From IMG/VR virus record IMGVR_UViG_3300017781_000005, positions 1 to 59,980 of that record: a stretch of DNA of 59,980 bases; one strand, written 5' to 3'. Positions 29,301-38,999 of the stretch are shown here, in pieces (position 1 is the first letter of the stretch; each line of letters begins with the position of its first letter). A program made the translations under genes and the position numbers. The notes below the pieces were generated by a model that had not been told where the DNA came from, did no database searches, and saw only the letters and a program-made list of their open reading frames with translations. Origin of the DNA: a virus.

Positions 29301-29727
29301 AGAGTGTTGCACCGTTATCTGCGGTACCGAAAACTCTCATTCTTTCTAAGTCAGGGCTATACGAAACAAATTGTCCAGTATTATTTAAGTCGCTAATATC
29401 GGCGGGTATGATAGGCTTGTTATTAACATTAGCCCATTCTAAGAAGTACGCTCCGTCTCTATACGCTTCATTGTAGTAAAGACCGCCAGCGTTAAGACCG
29501 TTACTTAGACTTTGAACACCACTATTAATCGCATTCAACTTCGTTACTATAGACGGAGCTTTAAGTTCAATGTTGGCGTCAGAGAAAATAGCATTGGTGA
29601 CATTCTCAAATGTTATTTTAGACGATATAGACTCAGATACATCAGTTACAACAAAAATGTCTGACGGATTAATACCGGCCGCAGTTATCGTTGTTAACTG
29701 AGAAATCTTTTTAGTATGTTCTGGCAT
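26323..29727 (-). CDS. Tail fibre protein with beta-helix region
   Basis: 1134 aa. The N-terminus (KKISQLTTITAAGINPSDIF, then FVVTDVSES) resembles virion-attachment domains of marine phage fibres. The centre, about residues 440-690, has regular short strands with N- and G-rich turns (DRCRIRNVAGGGIFADRPKA, NRFENF, NNIVKACGSGLLVAGS), the signature of a right-handed parallel beta-helix as in pectate-lyase-like depolymerases. I see no clear catalytic triad. Near the C-terminus are two shared modules: YFAKVVGNDIELYNAYT and RRYRIKDVGTSMNWTSIGA. A host-surface-binding or glycan-acting fibre is likely. Confidence 0.78.
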   Translation of the reverse strand: MPEHTKKISQLTTITAAGINPSDIFVVTDVSESISSKITFENVTNAIFSDANIELKAPSIVTKLNAINSGVQSLSNGLNAGGLYYNEAYRDGAYFLEWANVNNKPIIPADISDLNNTGQFVSYSPDLERMRVFGTADNGATLLDMASDYLIEGVDNLFYTDDRVEIKVNAIFGGLFNEYSDTFDGGEVIDSLDEVEGTFQNVTNSLSSVIRINDISLAKHFKVGQTLRLYGASTSSELISGSPSPTTISVQGQSGFSEGGAASNKTLSYKFAFYNTQTGEIGPLSNTTMSKQVQYTPDGGNTFLNPLPFFNTDNFIKFTGLSAGNNQGILAYRQIDDGPFKLLAVLGPKDFGGNGTWSDYHKFTYTPWGGKDTADNTYSSVVHFPLSSTTFISAQRGWVDANIKTIDVRADHFFITLGDSASDSIQQVYVNPSPHSVTVCHNDTSKINEAIQSRSSSGNKSVTLNGKVYMATHLIIPNDFGMIGTANVTKIKKLPWSQMAGENYDNSIIKTQNSSEADTISLYGIDFDGNVLNQALVNDGVDPSLNYAIDFGTQPTDILIDRCRIRNVAGGGIFADRPKAMRITTGEIVNSGVTDLYPFSPLLASDGESTILTSNRFENFPDSVDVSVTQEGMVANNIVKACGSGLLVAGSTFMVSSPNVLIGAANEFLSSPDILNTEYDSINIPLAKFVDAGAYTSDEFVYQENGENFDLNQSSIEASAPLKGIVYRLNLIQQLSDGSTLPYAVDAGPNVLDTQYSAPISFTAADVDNGNNLIGVSGIPNGSRVTLAGDSTNGLGAGTDGTYFAKVVGNDIELYNAYTAPNTFASQQALATDAPGTIQIVPAPGIPFVQNRRYRIKDVGTSMNWTSIGAQVGQVGEYFIYNGATVTGTNGIASSDSFAGLNNQPAPTITDIDYTDEERVEGKFKFVISDTPDNSKSLLYTGVFSPAQLQQRYNLLRSASTVGYPAGSQHLGVAWSASYRYYAAVGQIIAGEWFVYKAGQDSDIVSSGGQILGKTTELDSLKNSPQYVVRLNNPSTRAFVVGREVIISTDHVDFQITGVQNTRFATVTSVADVPGQSSQKDITITYNNLLGTTASPASNSLGEDSVLNGNLSKGTATGQINIIDDFVIAQGLIK

Positions 29728-29750
29728 TTTCTTTAATCCTTTACTTTAAA

Positions 29751-31178
29751 TTACAGTGCTATTCTCTTCCACAGAGCCAATATCTGATGCCTGTTTGTGA
29801 TGTTTACTGGTTTACCATCTCCAGTGGGATGGGTAGTCGTACCATGGCTTCGACTGCCGTCTAAATGATCTAGATATTCGCCACCAGGAACAGTACTGTC
29901 ATAGTATTCCATATCAATTATAGGCGAAGTATTTTCCATTCTGAAGTTGCTAAGATGCGTGTGTGCTGGTAGCTGTGGCGTTGTTAGTGTAACTGCGTTT
30001 GCTCCGCCCGTAGTTCTGTTAACATCTGCTGCCGCTAGTTTAACTACTCGTGAACCTGAAGAAATAGCCGAAACATCCACTACATCACGATCAATGTATA
30101 AGTTGTAAGCCGTGGAACTTAAAACAGTATAGTCTCCGTTACTTTGAGAAAATCCTGATATGGTGACAATATCACCAGGTACATAATCAAAAGTTCCATT
30201 TGCTCCAGAACTAGGAATCTCTAGTTTAGTATAGCTATTGGCAGGATCGTGTATGACATTCGTTATAGTGGTACCAGAGTCTACACCCATGACCATTCTA
30301 CCCTCACAAACACGCTCCCAAGTACCTGGTAAATTTAAGTCATCAGGACTACTTGATTTATCACAGACAAAAACAGATCCTACAGGATATATAAAGTTAA
30401 ACACTTGAGCAATCGCATTAGCATTCAGTGCATTTGCTGTACTAGTTGTACCTGTCACATCACCAGTTATAGTGCCCGCTACAGTTAAGTTTCCTCCTAC
30501 AGTCGCATTACTACTGGCAGCAATCGTAGTAAAGCTACCAGCGGCCGCAGTAGATCCACCAATAGCAGTGCCGTCAATTGCCCCGCCATTAATATCTGCT
30601 GAAGTTATAACAGCCGATGCAATAGGTGCACCAGCGGTGCCTAAAGTTGTTAGTCCGTCAACATTACCGCCACCAATATCGACAGTAGGAAGAGTAGAGC
30701 CAGATGTAACTGATAGTGTTCCCGCTAGAGTTACATTTGTAGGCAACATATCATTGTTTATTTGACCGGTAGATGTAATGGCACCGTCGTCAGCAATAGA
30801 TAAGTTCTCAACACCTTTTCTTATAATAAAAGCACTGTGATCAGTAGTAGTTTCAATAGACCAAGTCTCGGCTGTATTGAGTTTGAATTTTATCTTAGCT
30901 TCTGTAGCATCAGGTACAGAAATAGTAAGGTCACTCGTAACATCGAGCATACCAGTAACAGCTACCGTACCTCCAGTACCTGCTATAGGATAAATGTTAT
31001 TAGCATAAATTTTATCAGTAGTGCCGGCTAACGAAAAGTTTCCGTCTAAAGTAACATCACCTGCATTATTAGCATCTAAAGTCATTGCGATGTTTGCAAA
31101 ACTAATAAGAGAGTTAGTTTTGGACACCCACTGTGAAAATGTTTCTGCTGTTGTTAAATTTGAAATTGATACGCTCAT
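29751..31178 (-). CDS. Collar-domain tail fibre / short-fibre-like protein
   Basis: 475 aa. The N-terminal third reads like fibre shaft repeats (DGNFSLAGTTDKIYANN, TLAGTLSVTSGSTLP, INGGAIDGTAIGGSTAAAGS). The C-terminal part, from about residue 260, is a phage tail-collar domain: FIYPVGSVFVCDK, LPGTWERVCEGRMVMG, TLTTPQLPAHTHLS and the terminal NITNRHQILALWKRIAL. That domain is found in T4 gp12-type short fibres and other receptor-binding tips, where the His pair can ligate metal. It overlaps the small coiled-coil gene upstream by ATGA. It may fix the baseplate to the host surface. Confidence 0.82.
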   Translation of the reverse strand: MSVSISNLTTAETFSQWVSKTNSLISFANIAMTLDANNAGDVTLDGNFSLAGTTDKIYANNIYPIAGTGGTVAVTGMLDVTSDLTISVPDATEAKIKFKLNTAETWSIETTTDHSAFIIRKGVENLSIADDGAITSTGQINNDMLPTNVTLAGTLSVTSGSTLPTVDIGGGNVDGLTTLGTAGAPIASAVITSADINGGAIDGTAIGGSTAAAGSFTTIAASSNATVGGNLTVAGTITGDVTGTTSTANALNANAIAQVFNFIYPVGSVFVCDKSSSPDDLNLPGTWERVCEGRMVMGVDSGTTITNVIHDPANSYTKLEIPSSGANGTFDYVPGDIVTISGFSQSNGDYTVLSSTAYNLYIDRDVVDVSAISSGSRVVKLAAADVNRTTGGANAVTLTTPQLPAHTHLSNFRMENTSPIIDMEYYDSTVPGGEYLDHLDGSRSHGTTTHPTGDGKPVNITNRHQILALWKRIAL

Positions 31179-31366
31179 TTTGTTATCTCTTTAACTGTGG
31201 TCTCTAATAGTTCCATTGCCGATTCAAGTTTAGAGATTCTTGCTTCTAAACTTTTTATATATTTATCTTGATTGCGTTTCGCCATTGCTTGATGATACGC
31301 TTGCCTGTCGGTATTCACAATACCTGCACCGCTTATCGATCTAGCTAATCCTTCACTTTTTATCAT
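31175..31366 (-). CDS. Small coiled-coil protein (63 aa)
   Basis: A 63-residue protein whose C-terminal half (about 32-62, with KSLEARISKLESAMELLETT) is a clear heptad coiled coil. The N-terminal half is Arg/Gln/Ala-rich. Its start overlaps the DUF4815 gene's stop (ATGA, 31363-31366) and its stop overlaps the fibre gene's start (ATGA, 31175-31178). This double 4-base coupling argues strongly for a real gene. It may be a trimerising adaptor or fibre chaperone; that is inference from size and position, and I recognise no family. Confidence 0.75.
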   Translation of the reverse strand: MIKSEGLARSISGAGIVNTDRQAYHQAMAKRNQDKYIKSLEARISKLESAMELLETTVKEITK

Positions 31367-34300
31367 GTCAATGCTATCGCTCTGTAGTCAAAGATGTGTG
31401 GGAATAAGTTAATGTCCGGAGTAATAGAACTCAACTCAGGCGTATTTAACTCAGAATCAGTAGTTCCATGTCTCATCACAAACTTCAACTGGAAAGTCTT
31501 GTATGTAGTATGTAAAGCATAGTCGCCAGATGTTTCTTCTTCATCAAAGTTATACTCAAACTCTCTATAATCTTTAGTGTTACTTGCGTTAGAGTAGAGA
31601 TCAGGACTGTCGTTTCTCAATTTCAACCAAGGTCCTTGCTCTTCAACATTTTCAGGATAAACAAATCTTCCATAGACATCGACAAATGTTCCTGCCGGTC
31701 TGTATGCCGCTAAGAATACTCTCATGCCTACAGCATCTAAATCTTCTTCTAATATAACTTCTTTTGTTATGAAAGCAGACGATGTTGCATCAGTGTTCGT
31801 TATATGATATTGATAAGCGAATAACTCAGACAACTTCGCATCAATAATTGGAGATGCCGCTGTAAATCCATTGTTACCTAGTTCAATCTTAATTTTAAAG
31901 TCTTCAGCTAAATCATTACTCACTCTATAACTCTTACTCATAATCGTTCTAAGATTATTAGTTGTATACACATTAGCGTTCTTATCAATTGACTTATCTA
32001 CTGTTCCATCTTGATTCAATAATGACAATTCAGTCAATGTATTAATAGAGTTGTTGATTAAGACTTGAGGCTGGAAGTAACTTATCTTTTCATTCGTTAC
32101 ACCCTTAACTCTAGCCGAAGCTCCGCTGTCTGCGCCTAGAATGAGTTGATCATTAGGTCTAGCCGCACCTGCTCCAGAAGTGCCTGCACTAGTCGCTTCA
32201 AATTGATATCCCAGAGCAACTTTACCTGAAGGAACACCCGCATCTTCCCAGTGCTGTGTAGTTGTAGTCGGCAATCCTAAGTTAGTGATTGTATACAATG
32301 TACCTGATTGCAGACTACCTATATTAACAGTAGGGCTATCGTCTATGTAGTTTGTAGAAGTAGCACTACTTTCTCGCAAGAAAAGTTTGTCTGGTTTTCT
32401 AGGATTGAAGTGTGAAACTTTACCAGCAACACATACTGTAACAGTAGCACTTGTAGTGTCTTCAAAGAAAGATGTATCCATAGTGAACACTTTAGTATTT
32501 CCTGCTGTGTCTACTGCAAGTACTCTACCCACCACATACTCTGTTCCGGAATTGTTTTCGATGTGTAGATAATCTCCTACAGCAATCGCAGGAGTTCCTT
32601 GAATCGTAACAATGTTTAATTCTGCTCCTGAAACACTTGCTGTAAATGTGTCGGACTTCTTAATGTATGCCACTTCATCTATTTCGAATCTACGAGTTGC
32701 ATCTTCAATGCTTACAAACTCTAAATCATTAGGAGCCAAGTTTACAGATGCATCGGCAGTTGAGAAATCATATCTATTTACACTAAACTTAATGTCTTCA
32801 TCTTGATAAGATTTCCAAGCACTATCGTTTGTTGAGGTGAATAGTACACCGTCACCCCAATCATTAGTAACTGCTACATTCGAAGCAGTTGATCCTTTAG
32901 AAAGACTTGTCTCACCCACTTTAGAAGTGTAGATTAAGTAATCTGGAGAGTTAGCATCAGGAATAACTACGAAAGAGTATTCTCTGTCAGACATCAACTT
33001 CACAGGATTATCGAAAGCGAATTTCGTTGTAAGAGTACCGTCAGCACTAACAACAACTTCTGACGAGTTTAAATGCTTGCTTGCAAAAGGCAATACATTC
33101 TTAGAAGGATATCCGTTGACAACTTCTCGTATTTGTAAAGTCACGCCCACATTAGCACTCTTCTGTTTAAAGTAAACATCGATGTCGCTTATCAGCGCAA
33201 TGTTAGCATCATTAGTACTCGAAGCCTTTACTTTGAATGTTTGAGCAATAGGATCACCAACTGTTCTTTGAATTTCTCGTGTAACGATATCGACTTTAGT
33301 GTCAAAGTCAACACTTCGTGTGGTCATGTTCACATCGCTTTTGTTTATTGCAAAGTTATAGCCTCTATAAGTTGCTCTTCCATATGATGTAGAAGCAGAT
33401 TCAATACTAGTGTATTGATCAACATCGACAATCTCAAGAACATTTTCACCAACAAAGAATGTTTCTGCAGGAATAACAAACACAGCAGAAAGTGTACCGT
33501 TGGCATCACTTCGTGCTGGAGCTCCTTTACCGTATGTTGAATTCGTTGAATGCCATCCACCTGCAGATATATTTGCAACATCTAGCGAGGAACTGTTTGC
33601 CGAGTTAAGCGGTATTACTGGTCCCGGAGCAACATGAGCATCAACAGATTTTTCATCGAAGTAGAAATAATGTCTAGTGTTAGGTCTTAAACCAGTGACA
33701 AGAACTTTAACAGCCTTTCTTCTTAGATAAGGCTTCATGTTTACATCTGTAACAAAGTTACCTATAGCTTGGTTTAGATTGTTTGTAGAAGATGATAAAC
33801 TCTTCTGCTCGATAGTTTGTTCGATAGTTAATCTTCTTCTGCGCCTACCCGTTCTTCGAGTAGCAGTTACTTCTTCATCAATAACCTGTTCACTGGTCAA
33901 AGGCATAATATCTTGAAGATCGTCAACTAAGTCTAAAATAGGACCAGCTAGATCGATGTCGATATCGACTTCTGGATTCTTGATAACATCATAACCAGAA
34001 TCAAACGGAGGATCAATTACAGTCTTACCTTGATAGTCATAAAAGTTTGATACACAGTTTCTGAAGTTAGTAGCATAAGGCTGACCTATAACTTCTACAT
34101 TTGTTCCAGTCTTAGCAATAGTCACTACATCTGGGAACGAAAGTTGTACGCCTGTTCCAGAGTCTGCTTTTAAGTCTAATGGAAACTGATTGACGGCAGG
34201 AGAAATAACAGTTCTGCCTTTATCTAAAGTCGCTTTAAATCCTGAATCAGTGATCTCTGACAGATTTAAATCTTTGAAAGAGTCTGCAAGTATACCATTT

Positions 34301-36933
34301 TTGAATCGACTTGCGCCAGAAGCATCAGTTATTAACATACTGTTAGACTGTTGCTCTAACATACTCAAAGATACGACATTCACCAAAGAGTCAATTCGTT
34401 TTTCTATTCTTCCTATATCTTCCATCTTGTAAGTTTTAGTTGCGATATTCGAAACAGTAATCTTATCTTCGCCAGTGATATCAGAAGTATTTCCTGGTAT
34501 TCTAATGTTAGCTATAGGATACAGACCTTCTGTTCTAGGAACACTTGGATTCTCACTTTCTCCGCCCTTGACTAATTTAATATTAGAATACTCGTCTAAT
34601 ACAACACTGTCAATTCTTGACATATGATAAGTTTGATCCGCTCTAGCTGTAGCATTGACAGCAGGTATAACGGCTCTAGACTCAATGACTAAAGGAATAC
34701 CTACCCAGATTATTAAAGGTGCACCACCAGAAGTGATACTAGGGTTAGACAACTTTTGAGCATAAGGTCTAAAGTCATATGAGTTAAATAGATTATACTC
34801 TGTGCCGTCTTTAGCAGAATATTTTTGAATTAAGTTTCTATTATCATTAAAAGAAGAGTCACTATAACTATCTACTGTTAAGAAGCCTCCTCCAATAGAA
34901 CTATTTCTAGCAACATATTTGAATCGAATCAATAGATCATTATTTGTAAGAGTTTCTCCACCTCGCAACTCTAGATAAGATATATCGTAGAATCCGTCTT
35001 TCTGATTGTTGATGAGTCTAAACTTAGAAGTAACATCAACTGCATTGTTTATCACTCTACCAAACTGATCTTCTACACTTAAAAGTTTTACTGCGTTGGG
35101 AACACCGAGAACAGCTTTGCCCTGTGTGAATACAACTTTAATATATCCCTCTTGCAAAATCAAACTATCTTCTTCTAAAGCATCCACTCTATTATAGTAT
35201 AGTGTGTCTATGTTAGCTGGAGTAGTTACCACTACATTAGCACCATCATAGTTCGCTGATGTAACAGTTTCGATATAGTTACTGGCATTAATCGCTACGA
35301 TATCTGTGTTCAAAGGATTACCATCGTTTGCGTTTAATGTGATGCTGTTAGAGTCTATGCCTGATAGCCTGACTCTTCGAGCAACTTTAATGTCCTGCAT
35401 AGTTTGCATACTGTTTTTACCAGTATCGAATATCATAGCGCCTTTATTAGACTCGAATAGATATGCAGATTCGCCCGCAGATGCAAGAGATTCAGTTCCG
35501 TTAGCGGCAACCTTAACTAAAGGTACAGCATTACCTTGTTGACCTGTAAGGCCTATCTTGTTAGGAGCGACTGCTAATTGATCAGCTTCTTTTACAATTG
35601 CGTAAACATAAATTTTACCAAAAGATGTTGAGTCTGTAGAACTATGAACAATGTTTGCAATAGAGCATTTGCCCACTAATGTGCTGTCGTGATAAAGAGA
35701 ATATCTTGCATTCGAACCACCGCTTATTAAGAAGTCGTAGAGAACTCTACTGTTATTATCATGAGAAGAGTACTTGTAATATTGTCCATAGCTAAAGCCT
35801 GTAACCTGATCATCTTTGCTTTGTGTCAAAGAGACAGGCGTTATAGGAAGTTTAGTAGGAGAAACATTGGTAACTTCTCTACCGTAAACAAACGCTTTAC
35901 CAGGAGATATATTTACGAATGCGGTATCGCTTTGTTTTTCAAGCGAGGCTCTCATACCATTGGTCACATAATTGCCTGACTCTTCATATGTTCTTCTAGC
36001 TAACTCGTTTCCTAGAGTATTAAATTCGGTTTTATCACGAATACGAATGGGCTTACCGTTTACATATCTTACTAGTGCAAAGAACTCAGTGGGTTCTTCA
36101 GCAGTAGGATAAGATACCAAAGTAGGAACAAGTTGCAGTCTATCAGCGCCCGGGGCATTCTCGTTATTAAATCCTGAAGCATTATCAAGAAGAGTTGTGT
36201 CTGTGTCTGAATCAATAAGATTTTCTTTAACAGAGAAACCTACAGAAACATTGTTGATTACAGTATCGTCATTGGCATCTTGACCAGGTATGTTACGATA
36301 CTTAGTTACAATAATGAACTGATTGTCTACAAATATAAAGTGTCCTTTTTGATAGATAACACCTTCTTCACACGATACGCCAAACGATCTACCTTCGTGA
36401 TTATCAACACTGGCTACTGTGACAGTTTCAACAACATTTGAGTTTGAGTCTAAAATCTCTAGAGTTTCATTTTGTAAGAATCTTTTTACATCATTTTGAT
36501 TATCTAAACCAGTGTTCAAATACTTAATAAAGAAAGTTTTCAAATCTGGATTTTGTGTCTGAAATCCATTTTGACCTTTAATAATTTCTGCTTCTAGAAG
36601 AGACTTTGTGCCTCTGGCCTTAAATGTAGTGGCTGTACCATCTTCTGCAATAACTTGATCATATATAGCGGGATTAGAAAATCCAGCTTTATCATTTAGT
36701 TTCACATAGAACAAATCATCACGAGCAGTCAAGTTAATACCGCTAATGATAGTACCTTCTTTGTACACATTCGATCCGAATCGTTCTACCTGCTTTTGCA
36801 GAATAGTCTGAAGCTGAGTTAGTTCTCGTGCTTGTACCGCTTTCGCAGGTTTAAACAAGACACGGTTAAACTGCTTCGCTTCATCAAAATCATCGTAGTA
36901 CGGATCTACATTTAAGTCTGTATTGATACCCAT
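31363..36933 (-). CDS. DUF4815-type large baseplate/virion protein
   Basis: 1856 aa, the longest gene here. The N-terminus (DPYYDDFDEAKQFNRVLFKP, then AVQARELTQLQTILQKQVER, then GSNVYKEGTIISG) is the hallmark of DUF4815-type virion proteins of marine T4-like phages. They are encoded next to gene 8 and are thought to belong to the baseplate periphery or fibre-attachment system. The middle has an Arg-rich patch (TRRTGRRRRRL, near residue 1030). Near residues 1540-1590 is the shared module LYTITNLGLP ... HWEDAGV ... GYQFEATSAG. An AAGGAAAGAG ribosome site precedes the ATG; a late octamer lies inside gene 8. The role in gp9/gp10-like fibre docking is inferred. Confidence 0.78.
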   Translation of the reverse strand: MGINTDLNVDPYYDDFDEAKQFNRVLFKPAKAVQARELTQLQTILQKQVERFGSNVYKEGTIISGINLTARDDLFYVKLNDKAGFSNPAIYDQVIAEDGTATTFKARGTKSLLEAEIIKGQNGFQTQNPDLKTFFIKYLNTGLDNQNDVKRFLQNETLEILDSNSNVVETVTVASVDNHEGRSFGVSCEEGVIYQKGHFIFVDNQFIIVTKYRNIPGQDANDDTVINNVSVGFSVKENLIDSDTDTTLLDNASGFNNENAPGADRLQLVPTLVSYPTAEEPTEFFALVRYVNGKPIRIRDKTEFNTLGNELARRTYEESGNYVTNGMRASLEKQSDTAFVNISPGKAFVYGREVTNVSPTKLPITPVSLTQSKDDQVTGFSYGQYYKYSSHDNNSRVLYDFLISGGSNARYSLYHDSTLVGKCSIANIVHSSTDSTSFGKIYVYAIVKEADQLAVAPNKIGLTGQQGNAVPLVKVAANGTESLASAGESAYLFESNKGAMIFDTGKNSMQTMQDIKVARRVRLSGIDSNSITLNANDGNPLNTDIVAINASNYIETVTSANYDGANVVVTTPANIDTLYYNRVDALEEDSLILQEGYIKVVFTQGKAVLGVPNAVKLLSVEDQFGRVINNAVDVTSKFRLINNQKDGFYDISYLELRGGETLTNNDLLIRFKYVARNSSIGGGFLTVDSYSDSSFNDNRNLIQKYSAKDGTEYNLFNSYDFRPYAQKLSNPSITSGGAPLIIWVGIPLVIESRAVIPAVNATARADQTYHMSRIDSVVLDEYSNIKLVKGGESENPSVPRTEGLYPIANIRIPGNTSDITGEDKITVSNIATKTYKMEDIGRIEKRIDSLVNVVSLSMLEQQSNSMLITDASGASRFKNGILADSFKDLNLSEITDSGFKATLDKGRTVISPAVNQFPLDLKADSGTGVQLSFPDVVTIAKTGTNVEVIGQPYATNFRNCVSNFYDYQGKTVIDPPFDSGYDVIKNPEVDIDIDLAGPILDLVDDLQDIMPLTSEQVIDEEVTATRRTGRRRRRLTIEQTIEQKSLSSSTNNLNQAIGNFVTDVNMKPYLRRKAVKVLVTGLRPNTRHYFYFDEKSVDAHVAPGPVIPLNSANSSSLDVANISAGGWHSTNSTYGKGAPARSDANGTLSAVFVIPAETFFVGENVLEIVDVDQYTSIESASTSYGRATYRGYNFAINKSDVNMTTRSVDFDTKVDIVTREIQRTVGDPIAQTFKVKASSTNDANIALISDIDVYFKQKSANVGVTLQIREVVNGYPSKNVLPFASKHLNSSEVVVSADGTLTTKFAFDNPVKLMSDREYSFVVIPDANSPDYLIYTSKVGETSLSKGSTASNVAVTNDWGDGVLFTSTNDSAWKSYQDEDIKFSVNRYDFSTADASVNLAPNDLEFVSIEDATRRFEIDEVAYIKKSDTFTASVSGAELNIVTIQGTPAIAVGDYLHIENNSGTEYVVGRVLAVDTAGNTKVFTMDTSFFEDTTSATVTVCVAGKVSHFNPRKPDKLFLRESSATSTNYIDDSPTVNIGSLQSGTLYTITNLGLPTTTTQHWEDAGVPSGKVALGYQFEATSAGTSGAGAARPNDQLILGADSGASARVKGVTNEKISYFQPQVLINNSINTLTELSLLNQDGTVDKSIDKNANVYTTNNLRTIMSKSYRVSNDLAEDFKIKIELGNNGFTAASPIIDAKLSELFAYQYHITNTDATSSAFITKEVILEEDLDAVGMRVFLAAYRPAGTFVDVYGRFVYPENVEEQGPWLKLRNDSPDLYSNASNTKDYREFEYNFDEEETSGDYALHTTYKTFQLKFVMRHGTTDSELNTPELSSITPDINLFPHIFDYRAIALT

Positions 36934-36949
36934 GAGTTATTCTCTTTCC

Positions 36950-38983
36950 TTAAAAGTCGAACAAGAATTTAATCTTTTCTTTTGTTAGTGGTTTTCTTTC
37001 AATAGGAGAAAAATCTATAAAATGTAAAAGTTCTCCACTATATGAAACATATGCTCCATATTCAATATCGTTGAAAGTATTTATACTCAAAGTATTACTG
37101 CTTTGAGATTGCTCTGTAGGTTTAATCTCTACTCTTCCCGGCAAGAAATCATTTTGATGATCTCCAGAATCATTTATAATCTTAATTACGGTTTTGTTAG
37201 TATTACCAGAAGCAGTTGTACCGGTATAAGTGCTTGAGTGTACTAGCCCTTTAACAATCTCGATGTCTTTATCGGCATCAGGAGCATCTACGACAAAAGC
37301 AATTTTAGCCACTTTAGACGAGTCAACGACTACATTACTTGCCGCAATAAACTTAACTCCTGCAATAACTTCACCATTGATCTTGTCAGCAGATGTTACG
37401 CCCATAGTTTCCCACTCAGAAACACTTAGATTTCCTAAGTCGTTAATAACATATTTTTTACCAGCCTGTAATTCCGTGATATTAACAGTTTCCACATACT
37501 GTTGAATATAGTATCCTGGTACTGCCACTGCTGTCTGATCGTTAGATATTGTGAGTGATGTTCTATTGTCAAAAGATCCTGGAGAAACATCAGTACTAGT
37601 GTAAGGACCAGAACCCGTTATCTTATAGAAAGAAGGATTTTTAACTAGTCCCACTTGAGTATAGTAATTACTTTTTGGAATAGACTCTGATTCGCCTGAG
37701 AAGTTAGTTACAATCGCAAGTCTACTCATTGCCATTTCATTAATAGGATTTGAACCATGACCACCTTTAGGTGAAACAACAACACGAAGAGTAGTAGGAC
37801 TAGTATCTGTCAATCCTTTAGGGTTAACTACTTCTGCTGTTGCAAACTTATAATTACTACCTTTGGTCTCATAAGCAATTCTTTCTAAAGTACCAAACCT
37901 GTTTATCACTCCGTAAGCCCTTGCTCTGACGCCTCCAACCCCAGGACTAGTGACGAGTACTTTAGGCACGAGTTCACAATTATCAGGAATGGTATCGGAT
38001 GTTTTAATTGTAACTACAATTTCTGCTAGAGATGAACTAGATCCTGAGTCTATGATCTCGTATAGTTTACCAGAATCTGAGGCTCTGAGATACATATTTT
38101 GATAGTAGTCTTCGGCATTAGATAAGATCGAATTATTTTGAACATTTAAACTGATCTGCTGTCTACCTGCTGTAAGAGCAGACTGAGTGTTTTTCCCAAC
38201 TCTAGAATTATTAGCACCAGTATTAAATACGAACTGATCAAAATGGTTAGATGGAGTTTCTTCGATTATTATTTGCGATACACACTCTTTTGCATTTGCT
38301 TTAACCTCGTTATCACCGCCAGAGGTAGGCAAAGGAAGACTGTTGCTCGTCTTATAGATTTGTGCTTCTGAAGCAACTACAGTAAACATATAATGCCAAA
38401 TATACTTATCACTGGTTTCAATAGCTTGATACCCAGTCGTAGTTAAATCAGCAACAACAGTTTGTGGACTAGTGTATGAAGGCTCTCCACTATTATTTTC
38501 AATACACTTAAAAATCAAATAGTCGTCATCTGAACTTCTAATACTAACAATTGAGTTAGACTTTTCTATGTCTACTGTATCGTCATAAGCATCATAGACT
38601 GTGCCTGGTGTCCAAGGATTCTCATAGAACATGAATCTAGCATTATCATTATCTATCTTATTGCCGAATATAACCTTTCTTTGAAAATCTCTTTTATCAT
38701 TTTGTGTATTTTGTATAGTCGGTACATTGTCTATGTTTGACAATGCTCTAGATGCCATTATATAATACTCAGATTCTGGTCTAAGTGCCTGTAGTTGCAC
38801 TTCAACAATTTTTTTAACCTCTGCTATGTTGCCGCTATCGAGTGCATTGCTAAATGTTGCCGCATTCAAAGCAGTTAACTCAGTTTCAAACCTTGAAGCG
38901 AGTACATTATTTTGATTTTTAAAAGAGTTAAACAACTCATGTGTTGTTTCAACTTTAAAATTTTCTGTAATAATTTTTGCCAT
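36950..38983 (-). CDS. 8: Baseplate wedge protein gp8
   Basis: 677 aa, twice the size of T4 gp8 (334 aa). The gp8 signature is visible: ENPWTPGTVYDAYDD, YLIFKCIENNSGEPSYTSP, the KYIWHYMFTV block, and the C-terminal VSYSGELLHFIDFSPIERKP leading to the ending KFLFDF, which parallel T4's segments in the same order. gp8 dimerises in the wedge and links gp7 to gp6/gp53. The extra length includes a shared module near residues 505-550 (KKYVINDLGNLSVSEWETMG ... GVKFIAAS). A GGAAAG site precedes the ATG. Neighbours gp7 and YHYH fit a wedge operon. Confidence 0.85.
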   Translation of the reverse strand: MAKIITENFKVETTHELFNSFKNQNNVLASRFETELTALNAATFSNALDSGNIAEVKKIVEVQLQALRPESEYYIMASRALSNIDNVPTIQNTQNDKRDFQRKVIFGNKIDNDNARFMFYENPWTPGTVYDAYDDTVDIEKSNSIVSIRSSDDDYLIFKCIENNSGEPSYTSPQTVVADLTTTGYQAIETSDKYIWHYMFTVVASEAQIYKTSNSLPLPTSGGDNEVKANAKECVSQIIIEETPSNHFDQFVFNTGANNSRVGKNTQSALTAGRQQISLNVQNNSILSNAEDYYQNMYLRASDSGKLYEIIDSGSSSSLAEIVVTIKTSDTIPDNCELVPKVLVTSPGVGGVRARAYGVINRFGTLERIAYETKGSNYKFATAEVVNPKGLTDTSPTTLRVVVSPKGGHGSNPINEMAMSRLAIVTNFSGESESIPKSNYYTQVGLVKNPSFYKITGSGPYTSTDVSPGSFDNRTSLTISNDQTAVAVPGYYIQQYVETVNITELQAGKKYVINDLGNLSVSEWETMGVTSADKINGEVIAGVKFIAASNVVVDSSKVAKIAFVVDAPDADKDIEIVKGLVHSSTYTGTTASGNTNKTVIKIINDSGDHQNDFLPGRVEIKPTEQSQSSNTLSINTFNDIEYGAYVSYSGELLHFIDFSPIERKPLTKEKIKFLFDF
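37078..37085 (-). promoter_or_regulatory. Late octamer inside gene 8, upstream of the DUF4815 gene
   Basis: Exact TATAAATA on the minus strand, about 145 bases upstream of the 1856-aa gene's start, within the gp8 coding end. It could give that gene and the fibre genes their own late transcript. Motif-only evidence. Confidence 0.45.
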
Positions 38984-38999
38984 TATTCTTTCCGTTTAA

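Noticed and set aside
31260-31267. GATAAATA late-like octamers at 31260 and 26364 upstream of fibre genes
   Set aside because: One mismatch and inside coding sequence; too weak alone to list as promoters, though the distances to the next genes are plausible.
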